NCBI RefSeq assembly: GCF_017315705.1
Contig: NZ_JAFLRF010000026.1
Location: forward strand, 1 to 64,000
Direction: 5' to 3'
Source: Trinickia mobilis
GTDB taxonomy: Bacteria; Pseudomonadota; Gammaproteobacteria; Burkholderiales; Burkholderiaceae
DNA length: 64,000 bases
The notes below the pieces were generated by a model. It made no database searches and was not told the DNA's origin. It saw nothing but the letters and a program-made list of their open reading frames with translations. Position numbers and translations under genes: made by a program. This document shows, piece by piece, positions 7,625-18,638 of the stretch. Within the stretch, counting starts at the first letter, position 1. Every line of letters begins with the position of its first letter.

Positions 7625-8761
7625 ATGAAGAAAGCTTTGCTCGCCGCGGCGCTTATGTCTGCTGGCGTAGTCGCACACGCACAAAGCAGCGTTACGCTGT
7701 ACGGGCGCCTAGACGCAGGCCTCGAATACATCAGCGGCCTGCCGAACAACAGCTACACCGGTACGACCTCGCGCTGGCGCCTGGAAAGCGGTGACTGGGG
7801 CACGAGCCTGTGGGGCTTGAAGGGCGCTGAAGACCTTGGCGGCGGCAACAAGGCAGTGTTCCAATTGGAAGGCAGCTTCAGCACGGCAACGGGTGCTCTC
7901 GGCTCGGCCGGCTCGATATGGAATCGCTGGGCAACCGTCGGTATCGCGAACGATCAGTTCGGTACCTTCTTGATGGGTCGCGAGCTTTTCATCTCGAACG
8001 GCGTGTGGGATTTCGATCCGTTCGGCCAATCGAACTGGTCGTCGGCATCGCTGGTGCGTGGCCGCAACTGGCCGCAATCGAGCAACAACGTGTCGTATCA
8101 GTCGCCGAAGTGGAACGGCTTTGACGTGTACGGCCAGTACTCGCTGTCGAACTCGACGAGCTGGAACGGCAACGGCACGACGTCGCAAGGCCGTGAAGAC
8201 GGTCTCCAGTTGACCTACACGACGGCGCTCTTCCAGGTTCGCGGCTTGTACGACGAAATTCGCGACCCGAACAGCGGCCAGCTGAACGGTCAAGCCAGCA
8301 GCGCACTGAACGGCGCGTTCACGGCTTCGCGCGATTACGTCGCGGGCGTCAACGTGTTCCTCGGTCAGTTCAAGATTCAGGGTGTGTATGAAGCGATCCG
8401 CACGTCAGGCGTGACGAACGCCGGGCTCGGCACGCCGACCTCGCTCGATCAGGAATGGGGCGGCGTCACGTGGCAAGCCACGCCGGCTGCTGCTGTGATC
8501 GCAGCGGCGTACCACGTGAACGGCAACAACGGTGCCGGCAACGCGACGATCTACACGATCGGCGGCTCGTACAACCTGTCGAAGCGCACGCTGCTCGACA
8601 TCCAGATCGCCACGGTGCGCAACAGCAAGACGGCCAACTTCGGCCTCGATGCGAACAACCCTGGCCCCGGCGGCACGGTCACCAGCTCGAGCTTCAACGA
8701 GAACCCGCTTGCAGGCCACAGCCAATCGGGCGTGTACGCAGGTATTCAGCACTCGTTCTAA
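7625..8761 (+). CDS. Gram-negative porin, Burkholderia OpcP/OmpC-like family
   Basis: Outer-membrane beta-barrel porin of 378 residues with a 20-residue signal peptide (MKKALLAAALMSAGVVAHAQ). The mature start SSVTLYGRLDAGLEYI is the hallmark of this family, and the chain ends YAGIQHSF with the terminal Phe recognised by the BAM machinery. Alternating polar/aromatic strands continue throughout, and a PFGQ...NNVSYQSPKWNGFDVYGQYS region matches the constriction-loop side. The start at 7625 is preferred because GGAGG at 7615-7619 is 5 bases away; ATG codons at 7613 and 7622 overlap or abut that site. A terminator follows at 8823. Confidence 0.92.
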   Translation: MKKALLAAALMSAGVVAHAQSSVTLYGRLDAGLEYISGLPNNSYTGTTSRWRLESGDWGTSLWGLKGAEDLGGGNKAVFQLEGSFSTATGALGSAGSIWNRWATVGIANDQFGTFLMGRELFISNGVWDFDPFGQSNWSSASLVRGRNWPQSSNNVSYQSPKWNGFDVYGQYSLSNSTSWNGNGTTSQGREDGLQLTYTTALFQVRGLYDEIRDPNSGQLNGQASSALNGAFTASRDYVAGVNVFLGQFKIQGVYEAIRTSGVTNAGLGTPTSLDQEWGGVTWQATPAAAVIAAAYHVNGNNGAGNATIYTIGGSYNLSKRTLLDIQIATVRNSKTANFGLDANNPGPGGTVTSSSFNENPLAGHSQSGVYAGIQHSF

Positions 8762-8822
8762 GCGAACGGTGTAACCCGAACAGTTTCAACACAAGTTTCA
8801 CGCTGCTGCGAGAGGCGCGTAT

Positions 8823-8857
8823 CGGTGCGGTGTCCGCAAGGGCGTCGCACCGTTTTT
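8823..8857 (+). terminator. Rho-independent terminator after the porin
   Basis: CGGTGCG (8823-8829) pairs with CGCACCG (8846-8852), followed by six T. It is 61 bases after the porin stop. Confidence 0.8.
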
Positions 8858-8950
8858 TCATTTTGAGCGCCGAATACCCGAGGCGACGCCGGCGCAATGT
8901 CCAAGCAGCGGCCGCGCCGCGCAACGGCAGCGCGACCGCGTGTTCCAGCC

Positions 8951-11080
<2,130 letters not shown>

Positions 11081-11084
<4 letters not shown>

Positions 11085-11215
11085 GTCAGTACTCGCAGGG
11101 CCGCCCCCAGTGTGCTGACACCCCCTCGAGGGGCAGCGTGTCGATCGGGAGTAAGCGCTTTAGCGCTGACTCCGGTCCCATGCAAAGCAAGAAGTGAGCG
11201 TGGGGGCGGTTTCAT
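11081..11215 (-). repeat. Start-codon repeat, nadE copy, with coupled mini-ORF
   Basis: On the minus strand, a 44-codon frame starts at ATG 11215 (MKPPPRSLLALHG...) and stops at 11081-11083, overlapping the nadE ATG as ATGA. The terminal hairpin has left arm 11119-11110 (GTCAGCACAC), a 15-base loop and right arm 11094-11085 (GAGTACTGAC), which abuts the nadE ATG; 8 of 10 positions pair. A CCCCCTCGAGGGG hairpin lies at 11121-11133. An R1 repeat (about 11139-11191) is inserted in the middle and keeps the mini-ORF open. Confidence 0.7.
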
Positions 11216-11408
11216 TTCAGGTCGATAGCTGGGCCCGGCTAGCCGGAGAGCGCACGTCATTGCGAAACGCGATGACAGCACGCAACATGAGAGGCAAGCG
11301 GCGCTGCGTCTCTTGCGGATTGCGCCATTCGAACTGGCCCGCCCGAGGCCAGCCCCAAAGACAACAACCCGGAGCCGCGTCGCCGGACCACGTGGAACAG
11401 TCACACCG

Positions 11409-12578
11409 TTGAAACAAGAACGCTTCGATTATCGCATGGGCCTTCTCGCGTCTCCTCTCGAGGTCGACGCGGCGGAATGGAACGGCCTGCTCGCGCTTCA
11501 GCCGCAGCCCACACCGTTCCTCAGGCACGAATTCCTGAGCGCGCTGACCACGACGCAGTGCGCGAGCGAGCACGCGGGCTGGGCGCCGCGCTTCGTCACG
11601 CTGACGGACACGCGCACCGGGCGGCTCGCGGCGGCGTCACCGCTTTATCTGAAGAGCCACTCGTACGGCGAGTACGTGTTCGACTGGGCCTGGGCCGACG
11701 CGTACCAGCGCAACGGGCTTGCGTACTATCCGAAGCTCGTCTGCGCGGTGCCGTTCACGCCGGTGCAGGGCAGCCGGATGCTCGCCGCCGACGACACCGC
11801 GCGGCGCCAGCTCGCGGCCACGCTCGTCGCGCTGGCCAAGCAGATGGACGTGTCGTCGCTGCACGTGCTGTTCCCGACGGAAACCGAAACGCGCGCGCTG
11901 ACGGACCTCGGCATGATGCAGCGCGAGGGTATCCAATTTCATTGGCTGAACGACGGCTACCGCGATTTCGACGATTTCCTATCGACGCTCGAACAAAAAA
12001 AACGCAAGAACATTCGCGCGGAGCGCCGCAAGGTGCGCGAAGCCGGCATCACGTTCCGGCGCGTGCGCGGCGAAGACGCCACCGATTCCGACTGGCGTTT
12101 TTTCAGCAAATGCTACCGGCAGACGTATCGCGAACACTATTCGTCGCCGTATCTGAATCTGGACTTCTTCAGGCGGATCGGCGAAACCATGCCGGAGAAC
12201 CTGCTCATCGTCATCGCCGAATATGAGGGCAAGCCGATTGCGAGCTCGCTCGTCGTCTACGAGCGCAACGAAGCGACGGGCGGCACGCTCTACGGCCGCT
12301 ACTGGGGCGCGCTCGAACATGTGCCGTGCCTGCACTTCGAGACCGCGTACTACCAGCCGCTCGAATTCTGCATCGAAGAAAAGCTCGACCGCTTCGAAGG
12401 CGGCGCGCAGGGCGAGCACAAGATGGCGCGCGGCTTTCTGCCGACGATCACGCGCTCCGCGCACTGGCTCGCGCATCCGGCGTTCGAGGATGCGGTCGGG
12501 CGCTTTCTCTCGAACGAGGCCAATCTGATCCACGCGCACATCGACGAATTGCGCGAGCACAATCCGTTCAGGACTTGA
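11409..12578 (+). CDS. GNAT-fold/FemAB-like acyltransferase (DUF482 family)
   Basis: Protein of about 389 residues related to the peptidogalycan-biosynthesis/DUF482 family, which has tandem GNAT folds. Visible features are PTPFLRHEFLSALTT near the N-terminus, HSYGEYVFDWAWADAYQRNG in the first half, EQKKRKNIRAERRKV in the middle and EYEGKPIASSLVVYE, the GNAT-like beta-strand pair. The activity in vivo is not known to me. The start is uncertain: TTG 11409 retains the likely first strand (ERFDYRMGLLASP), ATG 11436 is a shorter option and ATG 11313 reads into repeat-flanking sequence. No option has a good ribosome site. The next gene starts 87 bases downstream. Confidence 0.75.
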   Translation: MKQERFDYRMGLLASPLEVDAAEWNGLLALQPQPTPFLRHEFLSALTTTQCASEHAGWAPRFVTLTDTRTGRLAAASPLYLKSHSYGEYVFDWAWADAYQRNGLAYYPKLVCAVPFTPVQGSRMLAADDTARRQLAATLVALAKQMDVSSLHVLFPTETETRALTDLGMMQREGIQFHWLNDGYRDFDDFLSTLEQKKRKNIRAERRKVREAGITFRRVRGEDATDSDWRFFSKCYRQTYREHYSSPYLNLDFFRRIGETMPENLLIVIAEYEGKPIASSLVVYERNEATGGTLYGRYWGALEHVPCLHFETAYYQPLEFCIEEKLDRFEGGAQGEHKMARGFLPTITRSAHWLAHPAFEDAVGRFLSNEANLIHAHIDELREHNPFRT

Positions 12579-12665
12579 TGCCGCAACAAGGCTGCCGCGG
12601 GCGATAATGCGGCGCTCGCGCAAGGCTGCCCGCACATCCGCGCACGCTTCCCCCTCTACTCGACG

Positions 12666-12947
12666 ATGTCCTGGTTTCTCTATCTGATCGAATGCTCGGA
12701 CGGCAGCGTCTATACCGGTATCGCCACCGACGTCGCCGCGCGCTTCGACAAGCACGCGAGCGGCAGGGGCGCGCGCTATACGCGCTCGCGCAAACCGGTG
12801 GCGCTGCTGGCGTCGTTCGAACTTGCCGATCGTTCCAGCGCATTGCGCGCCGAATATTGGGTGAAGCGTCTCGCGCCCGCTGAAAAGCGCGCGCTGGCGG
12901 CGGGCGCGCGCACGCTCGAATCGGTGGTGCCGCCGCTTACTTCTTGA
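12666..12947 (+). CDS. GIY-YIG nuclease-superfamily protein (UPF0213/YhbQ-like)
   Basis: Small protein of 93 residues consisting of one GIY-YIG domain. [19 protein letters not shown] supplies the paired tyrosine motif (here YLI...YTG). A helix with Arg ([17 protein letters not shown]) and a terminal Glu in [11 protein letters not shown] complete the usual catalytic set. These YhbQ-like proteins are predicted nucleases with little known biology. The gene overlaps the 3' end of convergent ppa by 11 bases. Confidence 0.88.
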   Translation: MSWFLYLIECSDGSVYTGIATDVAARFDKHASGRGARYTRSRKPVALLASFELADRSSALRAEYWVKRLAPAEKRALAAGARTLESVVPPLTS

Positions 12948-13464
12948 AGTTCGCGACGCCCTCGGTAATTTCCTTCTGCGCGGCTTCCAGGCCAACCCAG
13001 CCGTCGACCTTCACCCACTTGCCCTTTTCGAGCGCCTTGTAGTGCTCGAAGAAGTGCTTGATCTGGTCCTTCAGGTATTCGGGCACGTCGTCGACCGACT
13101 TCATGTGCGCCGTCATCGGGCACAGCTTGTCTTGCGGCACGGCGATCAGCTTCGCGTCGACGCCCGATTCGTCGGTCATCTGCAGCATGCCGAGCGCGCG
13201 GCAGCGCACCACGCAGCCGTGGACCAGCGGGAACGGCGTGACGACGAGCACGTCGACGGGGTCGCCGTCACCCGACAGCGTCTGCGGAATGAAGCCGTAG
13301 TTCGCCGGATAGCGCATGCCCGTGCCGATGAAGCGGTCGACGACGAGCAAGCCGAGGTCCTTGTCCGCCTCGTATTTCACCGGATCGCTTTGCGCCGGGA
13401 TTTCGATGATGACGTTGAAGTCGTTCGGGATGTCTTTGCCTGCGGGGACGTGATTGAAGCTCAT
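12937..13464 (-). CDS. ppa: Inorganic pyrophosphatase, family I
   Basis: Soluble hexameric-type pyrophosphatase of 175 residues that hydrolyses PPi to phosphate and drives biosynthesis. The signature DGDPVDVLV, with its metal-binding aspartates, is intact, as are [14 protein letters not shown] and [12 protein letters not shown]. The ATG at 13464 ([13 protein letters not shown]) is the normal family start. A perfect TATAAT box on the minus strand (13581-13576) suggests a leader of roughly 100 bases. An inverted repeat directly upstream of that box may be an operator. Confidence 0.95.
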   Translation of the reverse strand: MSFNHVPAGKDIPNDFNVIIEIPAQSDPVKYEADKDLGLLVVDRFIGTGMRYPANYGFIPQTLSGDGDPVDVLVVTPFPLVHGCVVRCRALGMLQMTDESGVDAKLIAVPQDKLCPMTAHMKSVDDVPEYLKDQIKHFFEHYKALEKGKWVKVDGWVGLEAAQKEITEGVANFKK

Positions 13465-13575
13465 GACGTTCTCTGAAGAAAGAGGAAGGAATTCGTAACA
13501 CACGGCTCTTCCGCCCGATCGCGAGCGAAAACCGCTGTGCCTCGCGCCGGGCGGGCCAGACAGGAAGAATGCGCC

Positions 13576-13613
13576 ATTATAGCCAATCGGCCATACGCAC
13601 TTGGCCGATTGGC
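13576..13613 (-). promoter_or_regulatory. ppa -10 box and adjoining 12-bp perfect inverted repeat
   Basis: Minus-strand TATAAT is the complement of 13576-13581. Directly upstream lies a perfect inverted repeat: GCCAATCGGCCA at 13582-13593 and TGGCCGATTGGC at 13602-13613, with an 8-base spacer. It covers the -10 to -35 spacer region, the classical place for a repressor operator. No consensus -35 is visible. The palindrome could instead act on the divergent aldehyde dehydrogenase gene. Confidence 0.55.
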
Positions 13614-13636
13614 GCGATAATCGACGCGCGTTTCGT

Positions 13637-13666
13637 CGCATTTCCGCGCATTTCCGCGCATTTCCG
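13637..13666 (+). repeat. Three perfect 10-bp tandem repeats
   Basis: CGCATTTCCG occurs three times without interruption, 54 bases upstream of the aldehyde dehydrogenase start. The period is about one helical turn. Function unknown. Confidence 0.8.
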
Positions 13667-13719
13667 TTTCGATCGATTCTCCGCATTGGAATCAGACACC
13701 TGGCCGGCGAGGAGTTTGC

Positions 13720-15159
13720 ATGGAAGAAGCGAAGCATTTCATCGGGGGCGGCTGGGCTGCCGCTTCCGGCGGCGAGACGATCGCCGTGATCGACCCGTCC
13801 GACGGCGAGACGTTTGCGCAACTCGCGCGCGGCACGGCAGCGGACATCGACAGCGCAGTCGCCGCCGCGCGCGCCGCGTTCGGCGGCGCATGGGGTCAAT
13901 CGAGCGCCGCCGAGCGCGGACGCTTGCTGTACCGGCTCTCGATGCTCGTCGCCGCGTGCCACGAAGAGCTCGCGCAGATCGAGGCGCGCGACACCGGCAA
14001 GCCGCTCAAGCAAGCGCACGCCGACGCCGCCGCCCTCGCCCGCTACTTCGAGTTCTACGCGGGCGCCGCGGACAAGCTCCATGGCGAAACCCTGCCCTAT
14101 CAATCCGGCTACACCGTGCTGACGATCCGCGAGCCGCACGGCGTGACGGGTCACATCGTGCCGTGGAACTATCCGATGCAGATCTTCGGACGCAGCGTCG
14201 GCGCCGCGCTCGCGGCGGGCAACGCCTGCGTCGTGAAGCCCGCGGAGGACGCCTGCCTGTCGGTGCTGCGCGTCGCGGCGCTCGCCGCCGAGGCCGGACT
14301 GCCGCCCGGCGCCCTCAACATCGTCACCGGCTTCGGGCACGAAGCGGGTGCCGCGCTCGCGCGCCATCCCGGCATCGATCACATCTCGTTCACCGGTTCG
14401 CCCGAGACCGGCAAGCTCGTCGCGCAGATGGCCGCGGAAAACCACGTGCCGGTCACGCTCGAACTGGGCGGCAAGTCGCCGCAAATCGTGTTTGCCGATG
14501 CCGATCTCGACGCCGCGCTGCCGAGTCTCGTCTCGGCGATCGTGCAGAACGCCGGTCAAACCTGCTCGGCGGGCAGCCGCGTGTTGATCGAACGCGCCGC
14601 GTATGAGCCGCTGCTCGAGCGGCTCGCCGCGCAGTTTCGCGAGTTGCGCGTGGGCCCGAGCCGCGCCGATCTCGATTGCGGGCCGCTCATCAGCGCGAAG
14701 CAGCAGCGGCGCGTGTGGGATTTCCTGTCCGATGCGCAGCACGACGGCATTCCGATGGCGGCGCACGGCGAAGTGGTCGCCGATGCGCCCGAACGCGGCT
14801 TTTATCAGGCGCCCGCGCTCTTGCGCGACGTGCCGCCGGGCCATCGCCTCGCGCGCGAAGAGGTCTTCGGGCCGGTGCTCGCCGCCTTGCCGTTCGACGA
14901 CGAAAACGAAGCCGTCGCGCTCGCGAACGGCACGCCTTATGGGCTCGTCGCCGGCATCTGGACGCGCGACGGCGCGCGGCAGCTGCGCCTCGCGCGGCGC
15001 GTGCGTTCCGGCCAGGTGTTCATCAACAACTACGGCGCGGGCGGCGGCGTCGAATTGCCGTTCGGCGGCGTCGGCCATTCGGGTCACGGGCGCGAAAAAG
15101 GCTTCGAGGCGCTGTATGGCTTCACGGTGCTGAAAACGATCGCGATCAAGCACGGGTGA
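13720..15159 (+). CDS. Aldehyde dehydrogenase family protein
   Basis: NAD(P)+-dependent aldehyde dehydrogenase of 479 residues. The nucleotide-binding region [14 protein letters not shown] and GSPETGK, the general-base Glu in LELGGKSPQ and the nucleophile Cys282 in [11 protein letters not shown] are present. The C-terminal EEVFGPVL and PFGGVGHSG blocks are intact. GAGGAG precedes the ATG at 13720. The substrate is unclear; it resembles the betaine/gamma-aminobutyraldehyde-like group. It is followed by two coupled mini-ORFs from a repeat, then an SDR and an MFS transporter, suggesting a small catabolic operon. Confidence 0.9.
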   Translation: MEEAKHFIGGGWAAASGGETIAVIDPSDGETFAQLARGTAADIDSAVAAARAAFGGAWGQSSAAERGRLLYRLSMLVAACHEELAQIEARDTGKPLKQAHADAAALARYFEFYAGAADKLHGETLPYQSGYTVLTIREPHGVTGHIVPWNYPMQIFGRSVGAALAAGNACVVKPAEDACLSVLRVAALAAEAGLPPGALNIVTGFGHEAGAALARHPGIDHISFTGSPETGKLVAQMAAENHVPVTLELGGKSPQIVFADADLDAALPSLVSAIVQNAGQTCSAGSRVLIERAAYEPLLERLAAQFRELRVGPSRADLDCGPLISAKQQRRVWDFLSDAQHDGIPMAAHGEVVADAPERGFYQAPALLRDVPPGHRLAREEVFGPVLAALPFDDENEAVALANGTPYGLVAGIWTRDGARQLRLARRVRSGQVFINNYGAGGGVELPFGGVGHSGHGREKGFEALYGFTVLKTIAIKHG

Positions 15160-15186
15160 GCGAAGGTAGCGCCCTATAGGGAAAGA

Positions 15187-15341
15187 ATGAACCACCCCCA
15201 CGCTCACTTTCGTTCGCTGCCCCCGAGGGGGCGGCCCAGCGGGAGAAAATGAACGACCCCCACGCTCACTTACGTTCGCTGCCCCCCGAGGGGGCGGTTG
15301 CCTCCCTCGGGGCGGCCCAGCGGGAGGCAACATGCGCTTGA
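15187..15341 (+). repeat. Start-codon repeat, tandem double copy, chained mini-ORFs before the SDR
   Basis: Mini-ORF 1 (15187-15252, 21 codons, [15 protein letters not shown]...) has AGGGA upstream. Its TGA overlaps the ATG of mini-ORF 2 (15249-15341, 30 codons, [15 protein letters not shown]...), which itself has GGGAG at 15241-15245. Mini-ORF 2 runs through the SDR start. The terminal hairpin is GTTGCCTCCC (15297-15306), a 15-base loop and GGGAGGCAAC (15322-15331), a perfect 10-bp stem that sequesters the SDR Shine-Dalgarno sequence. A competing pairing, CCCCGAGGG (15284-15292) with CCCTCGGGG (15304-15312), would free it. Confidence 0.75.
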
Positions 15342-16090
15342 AAGGCAAAACGGCAGTGATCACAGGCGGAGGCTCGGGCTTCGGCGAGGGCATCGCCAAG
15401 ACTTATGCGCGTGAAGGCGCCAACGTCGTCGTCAACGATCTGAACGGCGCCGCGGCCGAACGCGTCGCGAGCGAGATCGCGCTCGCGGGCGGCAAGGCGA
15501 TCGCGGTAGCCGGCGACATCACGAAGCAAGCCGATTGGCACGCGCTGCGCGCCGCCGCGATCGAAGACTTCGGCAGCGTGCAGATCGTCGTCAACAACGC
15601 GGGCGTCACGCATCGGAACAAGCCCGTGCTCGACGTGACGGAAGGCGAATTCGACCGCGTCTATGCCGTGAACGTGAAAGGCCTCTACTGGAGCGTGCAG
15701 GAATTCGTGCCGTATTTCCGCGAGCACGGCGGCGGCGTGTTCGTCAACATCGCGTCGACGGCCGGCGTGCGGCCGCGCCCGGGCCTCGTCTGGTACAACG
15801 GCAGCAAGGGCGCGATGATCGTCGCGAGCAAGGCGCTCGCCGCCGAACTCGGTCCCGACCGGATTCGCGTGAACTGCGTGAATCCGGTCCTCGGCGAGAC
15901 GGGCCTCATGACCGAGTTCATGGGCATGGAGGATACGCCCGAGAATCGCCAGCGCTTTCTCGCGAGCATTCCGCTCGGGCGCTTTTCGACGCCGCAGGAC
16001 ATCGCGAACGCCGCGCTCTTTCTGGCTTCGGACGAAGCCGAATTCGTGACCGGCGTCTGCCTCGAAGTGGACGGCGGGCGCTGCGTCTGA
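15332..16090 (+). CDS. SDR-family NAD(P)-dependent oxidoreductase
   Basis: Classical short-chain dehydrogenase of 252 residues. It has the Rossmann glycine motif [10 protein letters not shown] near residue 12, NNAG near 89, catalytic Ser in NIASTAG, and Tyr155/Lys159 in WYNGSKGAM. The C-terminal DGGRCV ending is typical of glucose-1-dehydrogenase-like or FabG-like SDRs. Substrate unknown. The ATG at 15332 abuts the repeat hairpin, and its ribosome site GGGAGG (15322-15327) lies inside the right arm. Neighbouring aldehyde dehydrogenase and MFS transporter suggest joint oxidation of an imported alcohol or sugar-like compound. Confidence 0.9.
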   Translation: MRLKGKTAVITGGGSGFGEGIAKTYAREGANVVVNDLNGAAAERVASEIALAGGKAIAVAGDITKQADWHALRAAAIEDFGSVQIVVNNAGVTHRNKPVLDVTEGEFDRVYAVNVKGLYWSVQEFVPYFREHGGGVFVNIASTAGVRPRPGLVWYNGSKGAMIVASKALAAELGPDRIRVNCVNPVLGETGLMTEFMGMEDTPENRQRFLASIPLGRFSTPQDIANAALFLASDEAEFVTGVCLEVDGGRCV

Positions 16091-16233
16091 TGGGGCCGCG
16101 CAGCGCGCAATGCCCGAAGCAAGATTGGAGGTGCCGGGGACAACGGCGTTTTCGCTGCTCCGGCACGTTCGATGCGCTGTACCCGAGCCGCTGATCCGGC
16201 GGCCGGTTTTCGACACGAAAACAAGGGGACAAC

Positions 16234-17550
16234 ATGGCAAGTTCAGCAGACCAGCTTCCGCTTCCCGGCGCCGGCGCGCCGTCGACGTTCGAAGAAGCGA
16301 CCTACCGGAAAGTCGCGCGCCGGCTCACGCCGCTCCTGTTGCTGTGCTACGTGGTCGCGTATCTGGACCGCGTCAACGTCGGCTTTGCGAAGCTGCAAAT
16401 GGCCGCCGACCTGCAATTGAGCGATACCGTCTACGGACTCGGCGCGGGCATCTTCTTCATCGGGTACTTCTTCTTCGAAGTGCCGAGCAACCTGATCCTG
16501 CACCGCGTCGGCGCGCGCATCTGGATCGCGCGGATCATGATCACTTGGGGCATCATTTCCGCGCTGACGATGTTCGTCACGACGGCGACGATGTTCTACG
16601 TGATGCGCTTCCTGCTCGGTCTCGCGGAAGCGGGCTTCTTCCCCGGCATCATCCTCTACCTCACCTACTGGTATCCGGCTAACCGGCGCGGGCGCATGAC
16701 GACCTGGTTCATGACCGCGATCGCCCTCTCCGGCGTGATCGGCGGACCGATTTCCGGGTACATCCTCAAGAGCTTCAACGGCATGAACGGCTGGCATGGC
16801 TGGCAGTGGCTGTATCTGCTCGAAGGCCTGCCGTCGATCATCGTCGGCGTGCTCGTGTTCGTGATGCTCGATGACCGGATCAGCAGGGCAAAGTGGCTGA
16901 GCGGCGAGGAAAAGCAACTGCTCGAGCGCAACATCGAGGCGGAGGACGCCCAGAAGGAGGACCCGACGCTCGGCGCCGTGCTGACGAGCCCGCGCGTGTT
17001 GCTGATGAGCCTGATCTACTTTTCGTTCGTGATGGGGCTGTACGGCGTGAGCTTCTGGCTGCCGACGATCATCAAGGCGACCGGCGTGACCGACGCGTTC
17101 GCGATCGGCCTCTTGTCCGCGATTCCGTTTGCGGCGGCGGTGATCGCGATGCTGCTGATCGCCCGCAGCGCCGACCGCATGCGCGAACGCCGCTGGCACG
17201 TCGCGCTGCCGGCGGCGGCGGGCGCGCTGGGGCTGGTGCTGTCGGTGACCTGGGCGCACAACACGCTGCTCGCGATGACTGCGCTCACGGTTGCAACGGC
17301 CGGGATCATCACGACGCTGCCGCTTTTCTGGAGTCTGCCGACGTCCTTCCTCGCGGGCGCGGGGGCGGCGGCCGGTATCGCGATGGTCAACTCGATCGGC
17401 AACCTCGCCGGCTTCCTCAGCCCTTACGCGGTGGGCTGGCTCAAACAAGCCACGGGCGCGAACGACTCCGGCATGTATATGCTGGCGGCGTTCATGGTGC
17501 TCGGCGGACTGTTGGCGTTGAGCGTGCCGGGGAGGATTGTGAATAAGTAG
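16234..17550 (+). CDS. MFS transporter, anion:cation symporter (ACS) family
   Basis: Inner-membrane transporter of 438 residues with about 12 hydrophobic segments split by a central cytoplasmic loop (about 205-240). YVVAYLDRVNVGFAKLQM near residue 38 is the ACS-family signature, and RFLLGLAEAGFFPGIILYLT is the conserved helix 4 region. Relatives carry hexuronates, glucarate, tartrate or phthalate-like anions. AAGGGG precedes the ATG. It lies 143 bases after the SDR on the same strand, so the two plus the aldehyde dehydrogenase may form an uptake-and-oxidation unit. The substrate is not identifiable from sequence. Confidence 0.88.
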   Translation: MASSADQLPLPGAGAPSTFEEATYRKVARRLTPLLLLCYVVAYLDRVNVGFAKLQMAADLQLSDTVYGLGAGIFFIGYFFFEVPSNLILHRVGARIWIARIMITWGIISALTMFVTTATMFYVMRFLLGLAEAGFFPGIILYLTYWYPANRRGRMTTWFMTAIALSGVIGGPISGYILKSFNGMNGWHGWQWLYLLEGLPSIIVGVLVFVMLDDRISRAKWLSGEEKQLLERNIEAEDAQKEDPTLGAVLTSPRVLLMSLIYFSFVMGLYGVSFWLPTIIKATGVTDAFAIGLLSAIPFAAAVIAMLLIARSADRMRERRWHVALPAAAGALGLVLSVTWAHNTLLAMTALTVATAGIITTLPLFWSLPTSFLAGAGAAAGIAMVNSIGNLAGFLSPYAVGWLKQATGANDSGMYMLAAFMVLGGLLALSVPGRIVNK

Positions 17551-17557
17551 CGTGGCT

Positions 17558-17589
17558 GAAACTGCCGTTCGTTCGCGGGCGGCAGTTTC
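17558..17589 (+). terminator. Hairpin after the MFS gene, no clear U-tract
   Basis: GAAACTGCCG (17558-17567) pairs perfectly with CGGCAGTTTC (17580-17589), starting 7 bases after the MFS stop. GTAAAG follows instead of a T-run, so termination may be weak or factor-assisted. Confidence 0.5.
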
Positions 17590-17660
17590 GTAAAGCAAGC
17601 TCCGAGGTGCAATAACGGGTCGCTGGCGTCGACGAACTGAACGACAGTCTCGCTCACGGA

Positions 17661-18149
17661 TTGCACGGAATTCATTGCAACAATGTCGCAGCAAGCCCAC
17701 TTCCATTTCAATTCGATTTCACTTGTTCGAAAGGAGGGGGCACTGAATTCGATGACGGCTACCACCATCCTTCCTACAACATTCGGGCCGGCATCGGCTA
17801 CCTGCTCATGCGTTTGGCGAATTTCGGCCTGGCAAGCGTGCCGGAAGCCGACCCCACAGTCTACGAAGTGACCGTCAAAGCGGGGGATAGCCTGGACAGG
17901 ATCGCCAGGAGCAAAGGCTCCACGTTGGAATTGCTTCGGCAATTCAACCCTCGCGCCCACGTGCTGCGTCCCGGCCAAGTCCTCAAGTATCGCCGCGGGG
18001 CCATCCGCAAGGTTACTGTCGGCTGGAAGCCGATGACGACAAGAAATATCGCCATCTACTGCAACGTCGGCGATGCCATGTACGCCGCAAAGCTGGATTA
18101 CGCGCTGTCGGTGATGTTTAAACAAAAGGAAGCTGCATGCGCGCCGTGA
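17661..18149 (+). pseudogene. C-terminal part of a LysM-containing cell-wall protein, 5' truncated
   Basis: The frame encodes FDDGYHHPSYNIRAGIGYLL, which reads like the end of a lysozyme/transglycosylase-type domain. A LysM module follows (YEVTVKAGDSLDRIARSKGS ... LRQFNPRAHVLRPGQVLKY), then a basic tail. LysM binds peptidoglycan glycans. Sequence before FDDGYHH does not resemble the rest, no plausible start with a ribosome site exists (the frame opens at TTG 17661), and the expected catalytic N-terminal part is missing. I read it as a truncated effector-like gene. It overlaps the following secreted-protein gene by 13 bases. A short functional LysM protein remains possible. Confidence 0.6.
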
Positions 18150-18556
18150 CTTTCACACTGCTCTTGGCCGCCGCTGCGATGCCTGCTCTGTCGATCGGCG
18201 CGGGTGCGCCGTTGACCGGGGTCTTTTATGGCGAGGGCCGCGCGTGCTTCGGCGGCCTGTTCGTACGCTCAAAAACGATCGAATGGAATTCCAGCTTCAG
18301 CAAGTGCGGCCCAGTTCGCTACGAAATACTCGATCAAGACTTGGCTGGTGAGCAGCCTAGGATCGCATATCGTTTGCTCGAACGCTCAAAGCAATGCCGG
18401 AGCGCAGTCATCGCGCTTAGCCACTACGATGGAAACGTCTGGGACGTCAAAGGTTATCCGTCCGTTGAGGCGTATGAGAAACGGGAAGTGCCGGATTGGA
18501 AGCATTCCGCGCTGCCAGATCGCACGGTGACTTCGTGCGGAATGCTCAAGCAATGA
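18137..18556 (+). CDS. Small secreted/periplasmic protein, possible immunity protein
   Basis: Protein of 139 residues with a Sec signal peptide (MRAVTFTLLLAAAAMPALSIGAG, cleavage near 22) and four cysteines in the mature part, suitable for disulfides. I recognise no family. The ATG at 18137 has AAGGAAG at 18127-18133 and lies inside the end of the LysM fragment. A secreted, cysteine-containing partner overlapped with a peptidoglycan-targeting protein is the layout of periplasmic immunity proteins for type VI cell-wall effectors. That role is inference only; no vgrG, PAAR or T6SS gene is in the window. Confidence 0.65.
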   Translation: MRAVTFTLLLAAAAMPALSIGAGAPLTGVFYGEGRACFGGLFVRSKTIEWNSSFSKCGPVRYEILDQDLAGEQPRIAYRLLERSKQCRSAVIALSHYDGNVWDVKGYPSVEAYEKREVPDWKHSALPDRTVTSCGMLKQ

Positions 18557-18638
18557 AAGGCGAGCGGCTAAGCGCATCGTCCGTCTCGACGGCCGTGGCG
18601 ACAATCTCACCAGAGTAGCGCCGCTGGCCGCCGCCTCG

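Noticed and set aside
12937-15399. 820-codon minus-strand frame extending ppa upstream
   Set aside because: Only the last 175 codons match pyrophosphatase. The rest is shadow of the aldehyde dehydrogenase and of the repeat.
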